In this document: positions 6,100 through 7,592 of the stretch, in pieces
Layout of the letters: each line of letters starts with the position of its first letter
Position numbering within the stretch: the first letter of the stretch is position 1
Source of the DNA: Sphingomonadales bacterium
GTDB lineage: Bacteria; Pseudomonadota; Alphaproteobacteria; Sphingomonadales; Sphingomonadaceae
Length of the DNA: 7,592 nucleotides
Direction: 5' to 3'
Assembly (NCBI GenBank): GCA_017302775.1
Contig: JAFLDC010000119.1
Location: 1 to 7,592, forward strand
Translations under genes and position numbers: made by a program
The notes under the pieces: model-generated
What the model was told of the DNA's origin: nothing
Seen by the model: only the letters and a program-made list of their open reading frames with translations
The model's database searches: none

Positions 6100-7230
6100 C
6101 TATGTCTCCAGCCATTCCAGCAAAGCCCCAAGACAGTCCCGTCCGAGGATCGCGCTGCGTTCCGGGCTCCAGCCTTGGGCCGGGCACGGCAGATCGTCGT
6201 TGTCCTTGAACGGCATTTCCAACGTCATGCTGACCGCGCCGAACCGCTCAGCGAGCTGGTTGGTGCTCATCGCCAGGTTCGCGCGGCCCTTGCTCGCGAC
6301 CGGATAGCCCTTGGCAGTCTGGAAGTCAGGCGTGCGGCGCGCGAGGATCGCTTTGTAGCGGTCGAAGCCGCCCTGTAATGTTGCGTTCCACGCCGGAATG
6401 CCTTCAAATCCGGCCAGAAACACCGCGGCTATCGCTTCGTCGCCGTGGACATCCATGGCAAAGTGAACCCCGGTTTCGTCCATCGCATTGCGGATCGCCA
6501 GAACTTCGGGCGATTTTTCGGCGCTGGGCGCGTCCCATTCGCGGTTGAGGTTGATGCCAGCGGCATTGGTGCGCAGATGCCCGCGCCGCGAGCCATCGGG
6601 GTTGGCATTGGGCACGACGTGGAAGGTGCATAGCTGCCTGAGCTTGCGCCCGATCGGATCGGCCGGATCGGTCAGGCAAGCCAGCGCTCCTTCCATCCAC
6701 CACTCAGCCATCGATTCGCCCGGATGCTGACGGGCATAAAGCCAGACCTGCTGCGGTCCTGCGCCCATTTGCAGGCAGTCGATCGGCTGGCCATCAAGAC
6801 TGTGGCCCAGCACGCGGTGCGTCACCCCGTCGGCCAGGGCGGCCTCGGCAACCAGATCGTGATGCCGCTCCATCGAGTATGGCGCAAAATATGCAAACCA
6901 GGCCAGGCTGGCGGTGGGGGTATAGGTGATGGTCAGCGTGCCGCCATCCTCGGCGCTGTCATAGCGCGAGGCGGCGCGTCCCCAGAACTCGCGATCTTCG
7001 CTGACTGCCGCGTGATAGCCGGGCCAACCGCCAGGATAGGCCGAGCGCTCAAGCCCGGTGATCTTGAGCACCAGTTCGCGCCCCGCGCAGTTGGCCACGC
7101 GAAAATGGAACCACTGGAAAAAGTCCGACTGGTGATCGCGCCGGATCGCCAGCCGCGCCGTCGCGTCAACAACCGAGAGCACTTCGATATTGCCGCTGTC
7201 GAAAGCGGCGTCGATCAGGATCGGATTCAT
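6100..7230 (-). CDS. M14 zinc carboxypeptidase, cytosolic carboxypeptidase (CCP) type
   Basis: The product is a 376-residue metallocarboxypeptidase-like protein without a signal peptide, so probably cytosolic. Residues 1-130 form the N-terminal beta-domain characteristic of the CCP/AGBL branch (QWFHFRVAN at 39-47, then [17 protein letters not shown] at 103-119). The catalytic domain carries zinc ligands H169 and E172 (RQHPGES), then [16 protein letters not shown] (205-220), N229-R230 for substrate carboxylate binding (INLNREW), the third ligand H262 (MDVHGDE), and the general base E338 (TLEMP). All expected catalytic residues are present. The frame is open upstream to 7362, but the ATG at 7230 is clearly right: GAGGT lies 3 bases before it, it overlaps the preceding stop as ATGA, and the family N-terminus begins there. 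Eukaryotic relatives remove glutamates from tubulin tails; the bacterial substrate is unknown. It is translated as the second gene after the DUF4136-type gene. Confidence 0.92.
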   Translation of the reverse strand: MNPILIDAAFDSGNIEVLSVVDATARLAIRRDHQSDFFQWFHFRVANCAGRELVLKITGLERSAYPGGWPGYHAAVSEDREFWGRAASRYDSAEDGGTLTITYTPTASLAWFAYFAPYSMERHHDLVAEAALADGVTHRVLGHSLDGQPIDCLQMGAGPQQVWLYARQHPGESMAEWWMEGALACLTDPADPIGRKLRQLCTFHVVPNANPDGSRRGHLRTNAAGINLNREWDAPSAEKSPEVLAIRNAMDETGVHFAMDVHGDEAIAAVFLAGFEGIPAWNATLQGGFDRYKAILARRTPDFQTAKGYPVASKGRANLAMSTNQLAERFGAVSMTLEMPFKDNDDLPCPAQGWSPERSAILGRDCLGALLEWLET

Positions 7231-7592
7231 TTTACCTCGATGGTTTCGCCCGAACGGCCGGGGAAGTTCAGGAACAGCGCTTCGCTCAGCTTGGGCGCGG
7301 CAAGGCTGGTAGCGGCAAGCGGCGATGCGGTGCCCACGGTGAAGCTGGCCCGTCCTTCCCATTGCACCTGATCGCTCGCGCGGTCGCGGATCGAAACGGC
7401 AAGCACTGTAACGACCTGCGCCTTGGGTTTGGGCGAAAGGTTGATGCCGATCCCGATCCCGCCGCCGGTGCCATATGTGCCGGTCGATCCGCCAACCCCA
7501 ACGCTGACCGGGCCGGATGACGCACCCGGCTGGATCGTGGTGCGCGTAAGCTTGACCTGCGCAATCTGGGCACCGCTTCCAGATGCCGCCTC
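7227..7592 (-). CDS. DUF4136-type protein, C-terminal part (5' end outside window)
   Basis: An open frame of 121 codons enters from the right edge on the minus strand and ends at TGA (7227-7229). It has no start codon of its own in the window. The visible part contains a Gly-rich stretch ([20 protein letters not shown], residues 32-51 of the fragment), a beta-like segment with [14 protein letters not shown], then [10 protein letters not shown] (76-84) and the end [16 protein letters not shown]. The sequence of a Ser/Gly-rich loop, a VxWxGRA strand and a final helix ending in FPG fits DUF4136-type proteins, which are usually lipoproteins or secreted; I cannot see the N-terminus to test for a lipobox. 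The stop overlaps the start of the M14 gene (ATGA, 7227-7230), and that gene's GAGGT ribosome site lies within its last codons, so the two form an operon. That it is coding is near certain; the family is likely. Confidence 0.78.
   Translation of the reverse strand, partial: EAASGSGAQIAQVKLTRTTIQPGASSGPVSVGVGGSTGTYGTGGGIGIGINLSPKPKAQVVTVLAVSIRDRASDQVQWEGRASFTVGTASPLAATSLAAPKLSEALFLNFPGRSGETIEVK

Noticed and set aside
7231..7362. A 44-residue N-terminal extension of the M14 peptidase
   Set aside because: It overlaps the upstream gene in another frame and has no family-like sequence; the ATG at 7230 has GAGGT and an ATGA overlap.
7286..7573. A 95-codon minus-strand open frame at the right edge
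   Set aside because: Its translation is Arg/Pro/Ser-rich out-of-frame sequence; the DUF4136-type frame through the same bases is coherent and couples to the M14 gene.

Overview
The window is a gene-dense, high-G+C stretch of bacterial chromosome. It looks like an alphaproteobacterium of the order Sphingomonadales (the Sphingomonas, Novosphingobium and Erythrobacter group). The assignment rests on the UPF0262 protein, which is largely alphaproteobacterial, on an omega subunit with a long acidic tail, on a replicative helicase with extra loops, and on terminators that lack a U-tract. It is inferred from recalled family patterns, not from a search.

Layout from left to right. The 3' end of ftsH (+) enters the window and converges on a DUF3667 zinc-ribbon membrane protein gene (-), with a strong shared hairpin between them. 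That gene diverges from a small secreted protein gene (+, Rap1a/Tai-like pattern). The small gene converges, over a second hairpin, on rpoZ (-, RNA polymerase omega). Upstream of rpoZ and on the same strand lies dnaB (-, replicative helicase). dnaB diverges from a UPF0262 gene (+) across a 126-bp region that holds a near-consensus DnaA box. UPF0262 is followed by a membrane-anchored GH25 lysozyme-like gene (+), whose stop overlaps the start of cdd (+, cytidine deaminase) as ATGA. cdd converges on a two-gene minus-strand unit: a DUF4136-type protein gene, cut by the right edge and lacking a start inside the window, feeds through a second ATGA overlap into an M14 zinc carboxypeptidase gene of the cytosolic carboxypeptidase type.

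The content is mostly housekeeping: protein quality control (FtsH), transcription (RpoZ), replication (DnaB) and pyrimidine salvage (Cdd), mixed with poorly characterised conserved proteins. I see no mobile element, CRISPR array, tRNA, rRNA, phage gene or defence cassette, and no evidence for a new multi-gene system. The points most worth a second look are the altered catalytic positions in the GH25-like protein, the DnaA-box match beside dnaB, the orphan Rap1a/Tai-like protein, and the two ATGA-coupled pairs of functionally unrelated genes. No gap without a gene exceeds 130 bases.
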